Source: Kineosporia babensis
GTDB taxonomy: Bacteria > Actinomycetota > Actinomycetes > Actinomycetales > Kineosporiaceae
Length of the DNA: 64,000 nucleotides
Direction: 5' to 3'
Assembly: GCF_021129305.1 (NCBI RefSeq)
Contig: NZ_JAJOMB010000005.1
Coordinates: 186,001-250,000 of the forward strand
The notes beneath the pieces were generated by a model that saw nothing but the letters and a program-made list of their open reading frames with translations, was not told the origin of the DNA and made no database searches. Of the stretch, positions 32,893 to 41,268 are shown piece after piece (positions within the stretch are counted from its first letter, which is position 1; each line of letters starts with the position of its first letter). Both the position numbers and the translations under genes were made by a program.

Positions 32893-34638
32893 TCAGAACT
32901 CGATCTGCCCCAGCCGCAGCCCGTCCACGAACTGCGCGGACGGGTGGGCCATGGCCTCGAGCTCGAGCACGACGATCCGGTTACGCCCGGCCCGGGTGAC
33001 CGGGGCGGGCACGTAGAGCGTCTGGGTCGGGCCCTTGCGCCAGTACCGGCCCAGGTTGAAGCCGTTGACCCAGACCAGGCCCTTGCCCCAGGCGCTGGTC
33101 TCGAGGAACAGGTCGGCCGCCTCGGCCAGCTCGAACTCGCCGTCCAGCACCTGCGGCCCCAGGTTGAGGGAGCAGCCCTCCAGGTCGAGCTCAGGCAGCC
33201 GGTCCACGTCCAGGCGCCAGGATGTCCAGTCGGTCAGCGGGATCCCGTCCACGGTGACCTCGCCGATCAGGCCCTTGGCCTCACCGAGGCGCGGTCCGTA
33301 GTTCACCCGGCCCTGGTCCTCCACCAGGATCTGCACCGGCGAGGCCAGCAGCGGCAGTGCCAGCGCCCGCTCGTGCGCGTCCCGGGCCATGATCCCGACC
33401 GGGATGCCGTCCTGGAACACGTAGGCCCGGTCACGCACCTCCTCGCCGATCCGCAGCGTGCCCGGGGCGATGTCGACGGCCGGAGCCTGGTAGAACACGA
33501 AACCCGTGTCCTGCTCGAGCTCTTCGTAGGTGGCCGGGTGATCGCCCGGGCGCGCCTCGCCGATCTCACCCAGCAGGTCGAGCAGCGAGGCCCGCGGGGT
33601 GAGGCTCGCGTCAAACACCGGCGCCGGGGTTGCCTCGGCCGGAAGCTCGTCCAGCACCGGCGCGTACTTGGCGATCGTCTTGCGGAACGCGTGGTACTTC
33701 GCGGTGGGGTTACCGGCCTCGTCCAGCGGCGCGTCGTAGTCGTACGACGTCACCAGCGGAACGTAGGCGCCCTTGTCGTTGGCGCCGTTGGTCATCCCGA
33801 AGTTGGTGCCGCCGTGGAACATGTAGAAGTTCACCGAGCCACCCACCCGCAGGATCTCGTCCAGCGCGGTGTCGGAGTCCTCCACCGTGGTGGTGTGGTG
33901 GTGGAAACCCCAGCTGTCGAACCAGCCGTCCCAGAACTCCATGCACATCAGCGGCCCGGTGGGCTGGAACTCGCGCAGCGTCTTGAACCGCTCGGTGCTG
34001 CGAGACCCGAACGAGGCGGTCATGTGCAGCCCGTCCAGCCGGCCGTCCTCGAGCATCTGCGGGTCCGGCTGGTCGATCGTGGTCAGCGGCACGGTGATCC
34101 CGGCCTCGCGGGTCACCCGGACCAGCTCGGCCAGGTACTCCTTGTCGGAACCGTAGGCGCCGTACTCGTTCTCGATCTGGACCAGGAAGACCGGCCCGCC
34201 GCGGTCGACCTGCAGGGGGGCCACGATCTGGTAGACCGCCTGCAGGTACTCGGTCAGCGCCGACAGGTACTGCGGTTCAGCGCGGCGCAGCTCGACACCT
34301 TCAATACGCAGCAGCCACGGCGGCAGACCGCCGTTGCTCCACTCCGCGCAGATGTACGGGCCGGGCCGGACGATCGCGTGCATCCCCTCGGCGGCAACCA
34401 GTTTCAGGAACCGCTCAAGGTCCAGACCAGCGGACGTGTCGAACTCGCCCCGGGTGGGTGCGTGCAGGTTCCACGGGACGTACGTCTCGATCGTGTTCAG
34501 GCCCATCAGCCGGGCCTTGTGGATCCGGTCGGCCCACTGGTCCGGGTGCACCCGGAAGTAGTGCAGCGCACCGGAAATGATCTGGAAGGGCTCGCCGTCG
34601 AGAAGGAAGTCCTTCTCACCGATCTTCAGTTCAGGCAC
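32893..34638 (-). CDS. GH35 beta-galactosidase
   Basis: A 581-aa glycoside hydrolase of family 35, predicted to remove terminal beta-galactosyl units. The (beta/alpha)8 barrel carries the acid/base Glu in VQIENEYGAYG near residue 158 and the nucleophile Glu in CMEFWDGWFDSWG near residue 234; the N-terminus HYFRVHPDQWADRIHKARLMGLN... and YVPWNLHAP are also diagnostic. The C-terminal third holds beta-sandwich jelly-roll regions (VWVNGFNLGRYW). No signal peptide, so it acts on imported oligosaccharides. Its GTG start overlaps the GH51 stop by 8 bp. With GH51 and an ABC importer it suggests use of arabinogalactan or galacto-oligosaccharides. Confidence 0.92.
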   Translation of the reverse strand: MPELKIGEKDFLLDGEPFQIISGALHYFRVHPDQWADRIHKARLMGLNTIETYVPWNLHAPTRGEFDTSAGLDLERFLKLVAAEGMHAIVRPGPYICAEWSNGGLPPWLLRIEGVELRRAEPQYLSALTEYLQAVYQIVAPLQVDRGGPVFLVQIENEYGAYGSDKEYLAELVRVTREAGITVPLTTIDQPDPQMLEDGRLDGLHMTASFGSRSTERFKTLREFQPTGPLMCMEFWDGWFDSWGFHHHTTTVEDSDTALDEILRVGGSVNFYMFHGGTNFGMTNGANDKGAYVPLVTSYDYDAPLDEAGNPTAKYHAFRKTIAKYAPVLDELPAEATPAPVFDASLTPRASLLDLLGEIGEARPGDHPATYEELEQDTGFVFYQAPAVDIAPGTLRIGEEVRDRAYVFQDGIPVGIMARDAHERALALPLLASPVQILVEDQGRVNYGPRLGEAKGLIGEVTVDGIPLTDWTSWRLDVDRLPELDLEGCSLNLGPQVLDGEFELAEAADLFLETSAWGKGLVWVNGFNLGRYWRKGPTQTLYVPAPVTRAGRNRIVVLELEAMAHPSAQFVDGLRLGQIEF

Positions 34639-36190
34639 TGGGGTTCTCTTTCGGGGCAGCAGCCGGGCGCAGCGTGAGCACCGACCAGGAGATGGGGGGA
34701 AGCGTCAGGGAGAGCCGGGTGGCCGAATCGGCCGCGCTCACCGTCACGCCGGCGAGGGCCACCGGGGCAACCGGCTGCGAGCTCTGGGTGTTGGTGGTGA
34801 AGCGGTCGCCGCCCTCGGGCACGGTCAGGGTCAGCGCGTCCTCGAGAACCAGCTCGGCACCGTCCAGTTCGACCGAAAGGGCCGACACCGAGTCCACGGA
34901 GCGGTTCACCACGAACAGCGACACCGAGCCGTCCTCGGCAACGGTGCTCACCGCGTCCACCAGTTCGACATCGCCGTACTTCGCGGTGGGCCCGGAGGCC
35001 ACGTCCAGCGACAGCGGAACCACCCGGCCGCGCGCCCGCGCCGCGGTCAGCGCGAACGGGAAGAACGTGGTCTGCCGCCAGGCGGCGCCGTCGGGTTCGC
35101 TGCGGATCGGGGCGATCACGTTCACCAGCTGGGCCAGGTTGGCCATCGTGACCCGGTCGCTGTGCCGCAGCAGCGAGATCAGCAGCGAGCCGACCACCAC
35201 CGCGTCGGTGACGTTGTACTCGTCCTCGATCAGCCGCGGGGCCTCGGGCCAGCCGCCGGAAAGCACCGCGTCCTTGTGGTTCTCGTTCCAGTCGCGCTGG
35301 TACCAGACGTTCCACTCGTCGACGCTGATCCCGATCTGCTTCTGCAGACCCAGTTCCTCGCGGACCTCGTCGATGATCGCGGCCACGGTGTCCAGGTACC
35401 GGTCCAGCCCGGCGGCGGAGGCGAGGAAGCTCGCCACGTCACCGTCGGACTCCTCGTAGTAGGCGTGCACCGAGATGTGGTCGGCCTGGTCGGCGGTGTG
35501 CCGCAGGACGGTGCGTTCCCACTCCCCGAAGGTCGGCATCTCCATGTTCGAGCTGCCGGCCACCACCAGCTCGACCCGGTGGTCGAGAAAGCGCATGTAG
35601 CGGGCGGCCTCGGCGGCCAGCCGGCCGTACTCGTCGGCCGTCTTGTGACCGATCTGCCAGGGGCCGTCCATCTCGTTGCCCAGGCACCACAGGGTGATCC
35701 CGAACGGTTCCTCGGCGCCGTTGGCCCGGCGCCGGTCGCTCAGCGCGGTGCCGCCCGGGTGGTTGGAGTACTCCAGCAGGTCGCCGGCCGCCTCGATCCC
35801 CCGGGTGCCCAGGTTCACCGCCTGCATGACCTCGACCCCGGCCTGAGCGGCCCAGGAGGCGAACTCGTGCAGCCCGACCTGGTTGGTCTCGGTCTGGTGC
35901 CAGGCCGCGTCCAGCCGCACCGGGCGCTCCGAGCGCGGGCCGACCCCGTCCTCCCAGCGGTAGCCGGAGACGAAATTGCCGCCGGGATAACGCACCACGG
36001 TCACCCCGAGCTCACGGACGAGCTCCAGGACGTCGGCGCGGAACCCCTCGGAGTCGGCGCTCGGGTGCTGCGGTTCGTAGATGCCCTGGTAGACGCAGCG
36101 GCCCATGTGCTCGACGAAACCGCCGAACAGCCGCGGCGGAACGTCCGCCACCGTCTCGCCGAGCCGGACCCGCAGGTCTGCCGGAATCAT
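34631..36190 (-). CDS. GH51 alpha-L-arabinofuranosidase
   Basis: A 519-aa intracellular glycoside hydrolase that cleaves terminal alpha-L-arabinofuranosyl residues. Family signatures: LFGGFVEHMGRCVYQGIY at the N-terminus, VVRYPGGNFVSGYRWEDGVGP, the acid/base Glu in LWCLGNEMDGPW near residue 173 and the nucleophile Glu in ISVDEWNVWYQ near residue 292. The C-terminal beta-sandwich domain ends with PISWSVLTLRP. The ATG follows AGAGG. It lies between the solute-binding protein gene and the GH35 gene, overlapping the latter, so the two enzymes are co-translated. Confidence 0.93.
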   Translation of the reverse strand: MIPADLRVRLGETVADVPPRLFGGFVEHMGRCVYQGIYEPQHPSADSEGFRADVLELVRELGVTVVRYPGGNFVSGYRWEDGVGPRSERPVRLDAAWHQTETNQVGLHEFASWAAQAGVEVMQAVNLGTRGIEAAGDLLEYSNHPGGTALSDRRRANGAEEPFGITLWCLGNEMDGPWQIGHKTADEYGRLAAEAARYMRFLDHRVELVVAGSSNMEMPTFGEWERTVLRHTADQADHISVHAYYEESDGDVASFLASAAGLDRYLDTVAAIIDEVREELGLQKQIGISVDEWNVWYQRDWNENHKDAVLSGGWPEAPRLIEDEYNVTDAVVVGSLLISLLRHSDRVTMANLAQLVNVIAPIRSEPDGAAWRQTTFFPFALTAARARGRVVPLSLDVASGPTAKYGDVELVDAVSTVAEDGSVSLFVVNRSVDSVSALSVELDGAELVLEDALTLTVPEGGDRFTTNTQSSQPVAPVALAGVTVSAADSATRLSLTLPPISWSVLTLRPAAAPKENPSA

Positions 36191-36220
36191 CGTTTCTCAC
36201 ACCTCTCTTCGGACAAAGAA

Positions 36221-36249
36221 CGGGCCGGGCTGCGCAACAGCCCGGCCCG
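36221..36249 (-). terminator. Hairpin between binding-protein gene and GH51 gene
   Basis: CGGGCCGGGCT (36221-36231) and AGCCCGGCCCG (36239-36249) form a perfect 11-bp stem with a 7-nt loop; on the coding strand TTCTTTGTCC follows. It may be a partial terminator that lets the transporter genes be expressed above the hydrolase genes. Confidence 0.6.
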
Positions 36250-36269
36250 CTCTCGCGTGGAACTCGGTC

Positions 36270-37634
36270 TTACTCGACGGTGAAGCCCTGCTGCGTGGCG
36301 TACTCGTCGATCTTGGCCTTCCAGGCCGCGAGCCCGGCGTTCAGGTCGCTGTTGTTGTTGTACGACGTCTTGCCCGCGGTGTCACCGAAGATGGTGTTGG
36401 CGTAGGCCTGGATCGGCAGGTAGGACCAGTTGGGCTGGACCGTGCCGGCCGCGGCGGCGAGCACCTCGTTGATCTTCTGACCACCGAAGTACTCCGACTC
36501 GGCGCCGGTGAAGGCCGGGTCGCTCAGGTCGGCCGTGGTCGACGGGAAGCCGCCGGACTCGATGAAGATCTTGATGCTCTCCGGGTCGTGGTTCAGCCAG
36601 CGCACGAACGCGGCGGCCAGGGCCGGGTTCTCGCTCTGCTTGATGACGGCCATCGAGGAGCCACCGCTCTCGGCGGTGACCGGGGTGCCACCGTCGTAGG
36701 TCGGCATCGGGGCGACCTTCCAGTCACCCGAGCCGGCCGCGGCGTTGGCGATCATGTTGCCCGGCATCCAGGCGCCCGACAGCAGGGTGACCAGCGAGCC
36801 GTCGCCCATCGCGCGGAACCACTCGTCGGTCCAGCCGACCTGGTCGGACAGCAGGTCCGCCTCGTGGAGCTGGTTCCACATCGCGGTGTACTTCTTGGAA
36901 CCCTCGTCCTCGAAGTTGATGTTGATCTTGTCGCCGTCGACGTTCAGCGGGTGACCGCCGGCCTGCCAGATCATGCTCAGGGTCTGGCCACCGTCACCGG
37001 TGTCGGAGGTGATGTGCCAGTCCGGGTTGTACTCGTTGACCTTCTTCGCCGCGGCGATGTACTCGTCCCAGGTCTTCGGCACCTCGGTGACACCGGCCGC
37101 CTCGAACGACTTCTCGTTGTAGAACATCGCCATCGGTCCCGAGTCCTGCGGCAGGCCGAACAGCTTGCCGTCGACCGTGACCTGGCCCCAGGTGGAGGCG
37201 GTGTACGAGCTCTCCAGCTCGCCGAGGCCGTAGCTGTTCAGGTCCAGGAGCGACTCGGACAGCGCGTACTGCGGGATCGCGTAGTACTCGACCTGGGCCA
37301 CGTCCGGGGCGCCGGAGCCGGCCTCGATCGCGTTGGTCAGCTTGGTGTACTCGTCGACGTTGGTGCCGACGTTCGCGTAGTTGACCTTGACGTTCGGGTA
37401 GGCCTTCTCGAACGCGGCGACCTGGTCCTTGGCCGAGGGGGTCCAGCTCCAGTAGGTGAGCTCGCCACCCGCCTCGAGCGCGGCGTCCAGGTCGGCCTGG
37501 GTACCGGCGGCCGCGGTGTCGCCACCGTCGGAGTCGGAACCGCCACCGCAGGCGGCCAGAACCGTACCGAGGGCGACCGCTGCGGCCAGGCCGGCAACGG
37601 CCCGGGACCGGGGCTTGAAGAACTTGCGGGACAT
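36270..37634 (-). CDS. ABC transporter sugar-binding lipoprotein (locus 1)
   Basis: A 454-aa extracellular solute-binding protein of family 1. The signal peptide has basic residues, a hydrophobic core and a lipobox VLAACGG, so the mature protein is lipid-anchored outside the membrane. The ligand-binding fold is indicated by ELTYWSWTPSAKDQVAAFEKAYPNV split by a linker of Gly/Ser, GKLFGLPQDSGPMAMFYN and TWDEYIAAAKKVNEYNP. The specific ligand is likely an arabino- or galacto-oligosaccharide from the neighbouring hydrolases. The ATG at 37634 is behind AAGGGAAG; an earlier GTG is less likely. It is unusual that the permease genes come first in this operon. Confidence 0.9.
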   Translation of the reverse strand: MSRKFFKPRSRAVAGLAAAVALGTVLAACGGGSDSDGGDTAAAGTQADLDAALEAGGELTYWSWTPSAKDQVAAFEKAYPNVKVNYANVGTNVDEYTKLTNAIEAGSGAPDVAQVEYYAIPQYALSESLLDLNSYGLGELESSYTASTWGQVTVDGKLFGLPQDSGPMAMFYNEKSFEAAGVTEVPKTWDEYIAAAKKVNEYNPDWHITSDTGDGGQTLSMIWQAGGHPLNVDGDKININFEDEGSKKYTAMWNQLHEADLLSDQVGWTDEWFRAMGDGSLVTLLSGAWMPGNMIANAAAGSGDWKVAPMPTYDGGTPVTAESGGSSMAVIKQSENPALAAAFVRWLNHDPESIKIFIESGGFPSTTADLSDPAFTGAESEYFGGQKINEVLAAAAGTVQPNWSYLPIQAYANTIFGDTAGKTSYNNNSDLNAGLAAWKAKIDEYATQQGFTVE

Positions 37635-37715
37635 CGCGTTGCTTCCCTTCACTTCACTGTGTTTTGGGAGCCCGGCGCTGGGGGAAGCACCGGGGTCGGA
37701 ACTGGGTGGGGCGAG

Positions 37716-38636
37716 TTACTTCACACTTCCGGCGGACAGACCGGACTGCCACTGCCGCTGCAGGACGAGGAAGGCGACCACGATCGGGATGATCGACAGC
37801 AGCGAACCCGTCAGGACGAGGTCGAACACCGGCTGTGAACCGGCACTCTGGGCCTGGGCGTTCCACTGGTTCAGACCCACGGTCAGCGGGTAGAGATCCG
37901 GATCGCTCAGCATGATCAGCGGCAGGAAGTAGTTGTTCCAGGTGGCCACCGTGGTGAACAGCAGCACCGTCACGATACCCGGTGCGAGCAGCTTGACGGA
38001 GATGGTGAAGAAGGTGCGCAGCTCGCTGGCACCGTCCATCCGGGCCGCCTCGAGGATCTCGGTCGGCACCGCCTCGATCGCGAACACCCACATCAGGTAC
38101 AGACCGAAAGGGCTGATCAGCGAGGGGATGATGACGGCCCAGATGGTGTTGGTCAGGTCCATCTTGCTGAACATCAGGAAGGTCGGGACGGCCAGCGCGG
38201 TACCGGGCACGGCCACCGCGCCCAGGACGATCGCGAAAACCGCACCCCGGCCCGGGAACCGGTACTTGGCCATGCCGTAACCGGCCAGGGTGGCCAGCAA
38301 CGTGGCCCCGCCGGCCCCGATCACCACGTACAGCAGGGTGTTCAGGATCCAGCGGCCGAAGATGCCGTCCTGGTAGCTCAGCGTGTCACTGATGTTACTG
38401 AACAACGAGAACCCGTCGGCGAACCAGAGGCCGAACGAGTCGAACAGCTGCTCCTGGGTCTTGGAGGCGTTGACCACCAGCCAGAACAGCGGCAGGACGG
38501 TGTAGATCAGGAACGCACCCATCAGAACGGTGAGCGCGATGGACTTCTGGGCCCCGGGACGACCCGGGTCCTTGCGCGCCTTGCGGCGCGCGGCGCGGCC
38601 TTCCGAATCGGGCCGCGACAGCGTGGACGAACTCAT
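37716..38636 (-). CDS. Sugar ABC transporter permease, MalG type (locus 1)
   Basis: A 306-aa inner-membrane permease with six predicted helices starting at IALTVLMGAFLIYTVLPL. The cytoplasmic EAA loop reads EAARMDGASELRTFFTISVKL, the contact site for the ATPase. The N-terminal 25 residues are charged and cytosolic. It begins 1 bp after the stop of the partner permease, so the pair is translationally coupled, and ends 81 bp before the binding-protein gene. No ATPase gene is in this operon; a shared MsmK/MsiK-type ATPase elsewhere is expected. Confidence 0.9.
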   Translation of the reverse strand: MSSSTLSRPDSEGRAARRKARKDPGRPGAQKSIALTVLMGAFLIYTVLPLFWLVVNASKTQEQLFDSFGLWFADGFSLFSNISDTLSYQDGIFGRWILNTLLYVVIGAGGATLLATLAGYGMAKYRFPGRGAVFAIVLGAVAVPGTALAVPTFLMFSKMDLTNTIWAVIIPSLISPFGLYLMWVFAIEAVPTEILEAARMDGASELRTFFTISVKLLAPGIVTVLLFTTVATWNNYFLPLIMLSDPDLYPLTVGLNQWNAQAQSAGSQPVFDLVLTGSLLSIIPIVVAFLVLQRQWQSGLSAGSVK

Positions 38637-38637
38637 C

Positions 38638-39558
38638 TCAGCGGTCCTCCGTCCGCGAACCGCGCAGCTGCACCACGTACGCGATGATCGCGGTGACGAG
38701 ACCCATCACGATCGCGACGGTCGCCGAGTAGTTCTGCTGCTGGCCACTGAAGGCCAGGTTGTAGGCGTACATGTTCGGGGTGTAGTCCGTGGTGATGATG
38801 CTCTTCACCAGCGGGCGCAGGATGTTCGGCTCGTTGAACAGCTGGAAGCTGCCGATGATCGAGAAGATCGTGGCGATCACCAGGGTGCCGCGCAGGGCCG
38901 GCAGCTTGATCGCCCGCATGATCCACAGCTGGTTGGCGCCGTCCAGCTCGGCCGCCTCGTACAGCTCCGCCGGGATGGTCTTCAGCGTCGTGTAGAAGAG
39001 CAGCATGTTGTAGCCGACGAACGACCAGGTCACGATGTTACCGATCGAGACCAGGATCCAGCTGGGGTCGAACGGGTTGAACCCGGTGCCGATCGCGTCG
39101 TTCAGCTGGCCGACCAGACCGAACTGGTCACCGTAGATGAAGCCCCACATCAGCACGGCCACGACCGCGGGCACCGCGTAGGGCAGGAACAGCGCGATCC
39201 GGAACAGGTTCGCCCCGTAGATCCGGGCACCGTCGATGATCATGGCCGCGACCAGCGCGATGATCAGCATGATGGGGACCTGGATGACCAGGAACAGCAG
39301 CACCCGGGTGAGCGAGGTCCAGAACGCCGCGTCCTGGAAGAGCTGTACGTAGTTGTCCAGGCCGACGAAGCTGTTGCCACCGATCAACTGCCGCCGGAAC
39401 AGGCTCAGGTAGATCGCGTAGGCCAGCGGGGCGATGAAGACCAGGGCGAAGACCGCCATGAACGGCCCGACGAAGATCCAACCACGCCAGTTCCTACGCG
39501 TTTTCCGCCGAACGGGCGGACTCGTGGGCGGGACCGTAGCGGCGGTCGCCGACGCCAT
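38638..39558 (-). CDS. Sugar ABC transporter permease, MalF type (locus 1)
   Basis: A 306-aa membrane permease. After a Pro/Arg-rich cytosolic head (TSPPVRRKTRRNWRG) come six helices, and the EAA loop is YEAAELDGANQLWIMRAIKLP. It is the first gene of the operon. AAAGAGG lies directly before an ATG at 39564 and 6 nt before the ATG at 39558, so the latter is the better start. Two LacI-type operators lie 34-87 bp upstream, between it and the divergent regulator gene. Confidence 0.9.
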   Translation of the reverse strand: MASATAATVPPTSPPVRRKTRRNWRGWIFVGPFMAVFALVFIAPLAYAIYLSLFRRQLIGGNSFVGLDNYVQLFQDAAFWTSLTRVLLFLVIQVPIMLIIALVAAMIIDGARIYGANLFRIALFLPYAVPAVVAVLMWGFIYGDQFGLVGQLNDAIGTGFNPFDPSWILVSIGNIVTWSFVGYNMLLFYTTLKTIPAELYEAAELDGANQLWIMRAIKLPALRGTLVIATIFSIIGSFQLFNEPNILRPLVKSIITTDYTPNMYAYNLAFSGQQQNYSATVAIVMGLVTAIIAYVVQLRGSRTEDR

Positions 39559-39591
39559 CGTCATCCTCTTTACCTCTCTGGAAAGACCCGC

Positions 39592-39609
39592 AATGTTTAC
39601 GTCAACATT
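39592..39609. promoter_or_regulatory. LacI-type operator, site 1 (locus 1)
   Basis: AATGTTTACGTCAACATT is an almost perfect palindrome centred on CG (8 of 9 positions per half). It closely matches site 2, whose start lies 36 bp away. It lies 33 nt before the MalF-type permease start, inside the divergent promoter region. Confidence 0.8.
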
Positions 39610-39627
39610 TCGGTCTTCGGAAGCTAG

Positions 39628-39645
39628 CATGTTTACGTGAACATG
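39628..39645. promoter_or_regulatory. LacI-type operator, site 2 (locus 1)
   Basis: CATGTTTACGTGAACATG shares the core ATGTTTACGTNAACAT with site 1 and overlaps TAGCAT (39625-39630), a possible -10 of the lacI-type gene. Binding here would allow autoregulation. Confidence 0.8.
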
Positions 39646-39662
39646 ACCACGGGCGGCCGACG

Positions 39663-40757
39663 GTGAATCACCCGGACGACACGGTGACCGCCTCCGAAAC
39701 CCCCGCTGTACAGGCAAAACCGCGACGGCGCGGGCCCTCTATGGCCGACGTTGCCCGAATTGCGGGGGTTTCCGGACAGACGGTTTCCCGGGTCGTGAAC
39801 GGACATAACAATGTGGACGAGGGCACGCGCAGTCGCGTCCTCGCCGCGATGCGCAGCATCGGTTACCGGCCGAACAATGCTGCGCGCGCTCTGCGACTGG
39901 GACGCTTCGGGAACATCGGCGTGATCATGTTCACCCTTTCGTCGTTCGGCAACATGCGCACGCTCGACGAGATCGCGATGGCGGCCTCCGACGCCAACTA
40001 CTCGATCACCCTGATCCCGGTGCGCCGGCCCTCGCAGACCGACGTCACCAAGGCCTTCGCCCGGCTGAACGAGCAGGCGGTGGACGGGGTGATCATCGTG
40101 ATCGAGACCAGCCTGATCGACACCGCCGAGGTGCACTGGCCGACCGGCCTGCCGGTGGTGGTGATCGACGCGGGCGCCGACCTGCCGCACCCGATCGTGG
40201 ACACCGACCAGGCCGAAGGCGCCCGGCTGGCCACCGAGCACCTGCTGGAGCTGGGCCACGAGACGGTCTGGCACGTCTCCGGGCCGGCGAACTCCTACTC
40301 CGCCAACCGCCGCCGCCAGTCCTGGCTGGAGACGCTGCAGCGGCACGGCTGCCCGGTCCCGCCGGTGATCGACGGCAACTGGTCCTCCGACTCGGGTTAC
40401 CAGGCCGGCCTGGTGCTGGCCCACCGGCCCGGAGTCACTGCCGTCTTCACCGCGAACGACCAGATGGCGCTGGGCCTGCTGCGAGCCCTGCACGAGCAGG
40501 GACGCCGGGTGCCCGGCGAGGTGAGCGTGGTCGGCTTCGACGACATGGAGGAGTCGCGCAACTTCTGGCCGCCGCTGACCACCGTGCGGCAGAACTTCGA
40601 GGGGGTGGGGCGGCGCAGCGTGGACATGCTGATCCACGGCATCCGCACCGGGCAGAACGCCGGGCCGCTGCGCGCGAGTACCAGCACGCCCGAAAACGTG
40701 CTGGTACCCACCCATCTGGTGTTCCGGGACAGCTCCGCCGCCCCGCGCCCGCGTTAG
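39663..40757 (+). CDS. LacI-family transcriptional regulator (locus 1)
   Basis: A 364-aa repressor. The HTH is preceded by about 22 extra residues and reads MADVARIAGVSGQTVSRVVNGHNNVDEGTRSRV, followed by the hinge helix YRPNNAARALRLGR. The periplasmic-binding-protein-like sensor domain spans the rest, with FTANDQMALGLLRALHEQGRRVPGEVSVVGFDD near the end. It is divergent from the sugar-transport/hydrolase operon and two matching palindromes lie between them, so it should repress that operon and itself, with an arabinose- or galactose-containing sugar as inducer. The GTG start lacks a strong ribosome site. Its stop overlaps the next, convergent gene by 4 bp. Confidence 0.92.
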   Translation: MNHPDDTVTASETPAVQAKPRRRGPSMADVARIAGVSGQTVSRVVNGHNNVDEGTRSRVLAAMRSIGYRPNNAARALRLGRFGNIGVIMFTLSSFGNMRTLDEIAMAASDANYSITLIPVRRPSQTDVTKAFARLNEQAVDGVIIVIETSLIDTAEVHWPTGLPVVVIDAGADLPHPIVDTDQAEGARLATEHLLELGHETVWHVSGPANSYSANRRRQSWLETLQRHGCPVPPVIDGNWSSDSGYQAGLVLAHRPGVTAVFTANDQMALGLLRALHEQGRRVPGEVSVVGFDDMEESRNFWPPLTTVRQNFEGVGRRSVDMLIHGIRTGQNAGPLRASTSTPENVLVPTHLVFRDSSAAPRPR

Positions 40758-41254
40758 TCCTTGGCGTCGTCCTTACGGGCGGCGGCCAGGTCCAGCGCCA
40801 GCACCGAGGCGAGGATCAGCAGGTGGTCCTCGCCCTCGTCGATCCGCACCGCGTAGGTGTCCCGGAACGACAGCCAGCGCTTGGACACGTTCGCCACCTC
40901 ACGGCCGCCGCGGGAGACGGTGTACTCGTGGTCGAACAGGTCGCCCTTCATCTCCAGGTCGTCCGGGCCGGGCACGTCGATGGTGAACCGGTCCACGAAC
41001 GGGGTGAAGAACTTCTTGCGCACCTCGGCGGCCTTGGCGTCGCCGACCTTGATCGTGTACGTCTCGCGCAGCGCGATCAGCTGCCGGTGCACCGAGGCCA
41101 GTTCCTGGCCGGACGGGTCCTCGATCACCAGCCGGCCGCGCGGGCTGAACACCTTGCCGTCCACGTGCAGCACCAGCCGGCCGTCCTCGTCGGTGATGTC
41201 GAAGTCGTCGCCGATGTCGAAGAAGCGTTCCTTGATCACGTACATGTCACTCAT
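40754..41254 (-). CDS. LURP-one-related (DUF567) family protein
   Basis: A 166-aa protein made of repeated beta-strands typical of the tubby-like LURP-one fold: MYVIKERFFDIGDDFDITDEDG, VFSPRGRLVIEDPSGQELASV, LFDHEYTVSRGGREVANVSKRW and DTYAVRIDEGEDHLLILAS. A hydrophobic C-terminal helix (LLILASVLALDLAAA) follows. The family may bind phosphoinositides or other ligands in plants; its bacterial role is unknown. The ATG at 41254 or 41245 could be the start, as neither has a good Shine-Dalgarno. Longer frames to the left are read-through over the neighbouring EAL domain. Confidence 0.8.
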   Translation of the reverse strand: MSDMYVIKERFFDIGDDFDITDEDGRLVLHVDGKVFSPRGRLVIEDPSGQELASVHRQLIALRETYTIKVGDAKAAEVRKKFFTPFVDRFTIDVPGPDDLEMKGDLFDHEYTVSRGGREVANVSKRWLSFRDTYAVRIDEGEDHLLILASVLALDLAAARKDDAKD

Positions 41255-41268
41255 TCTGAGCGAAGCAC

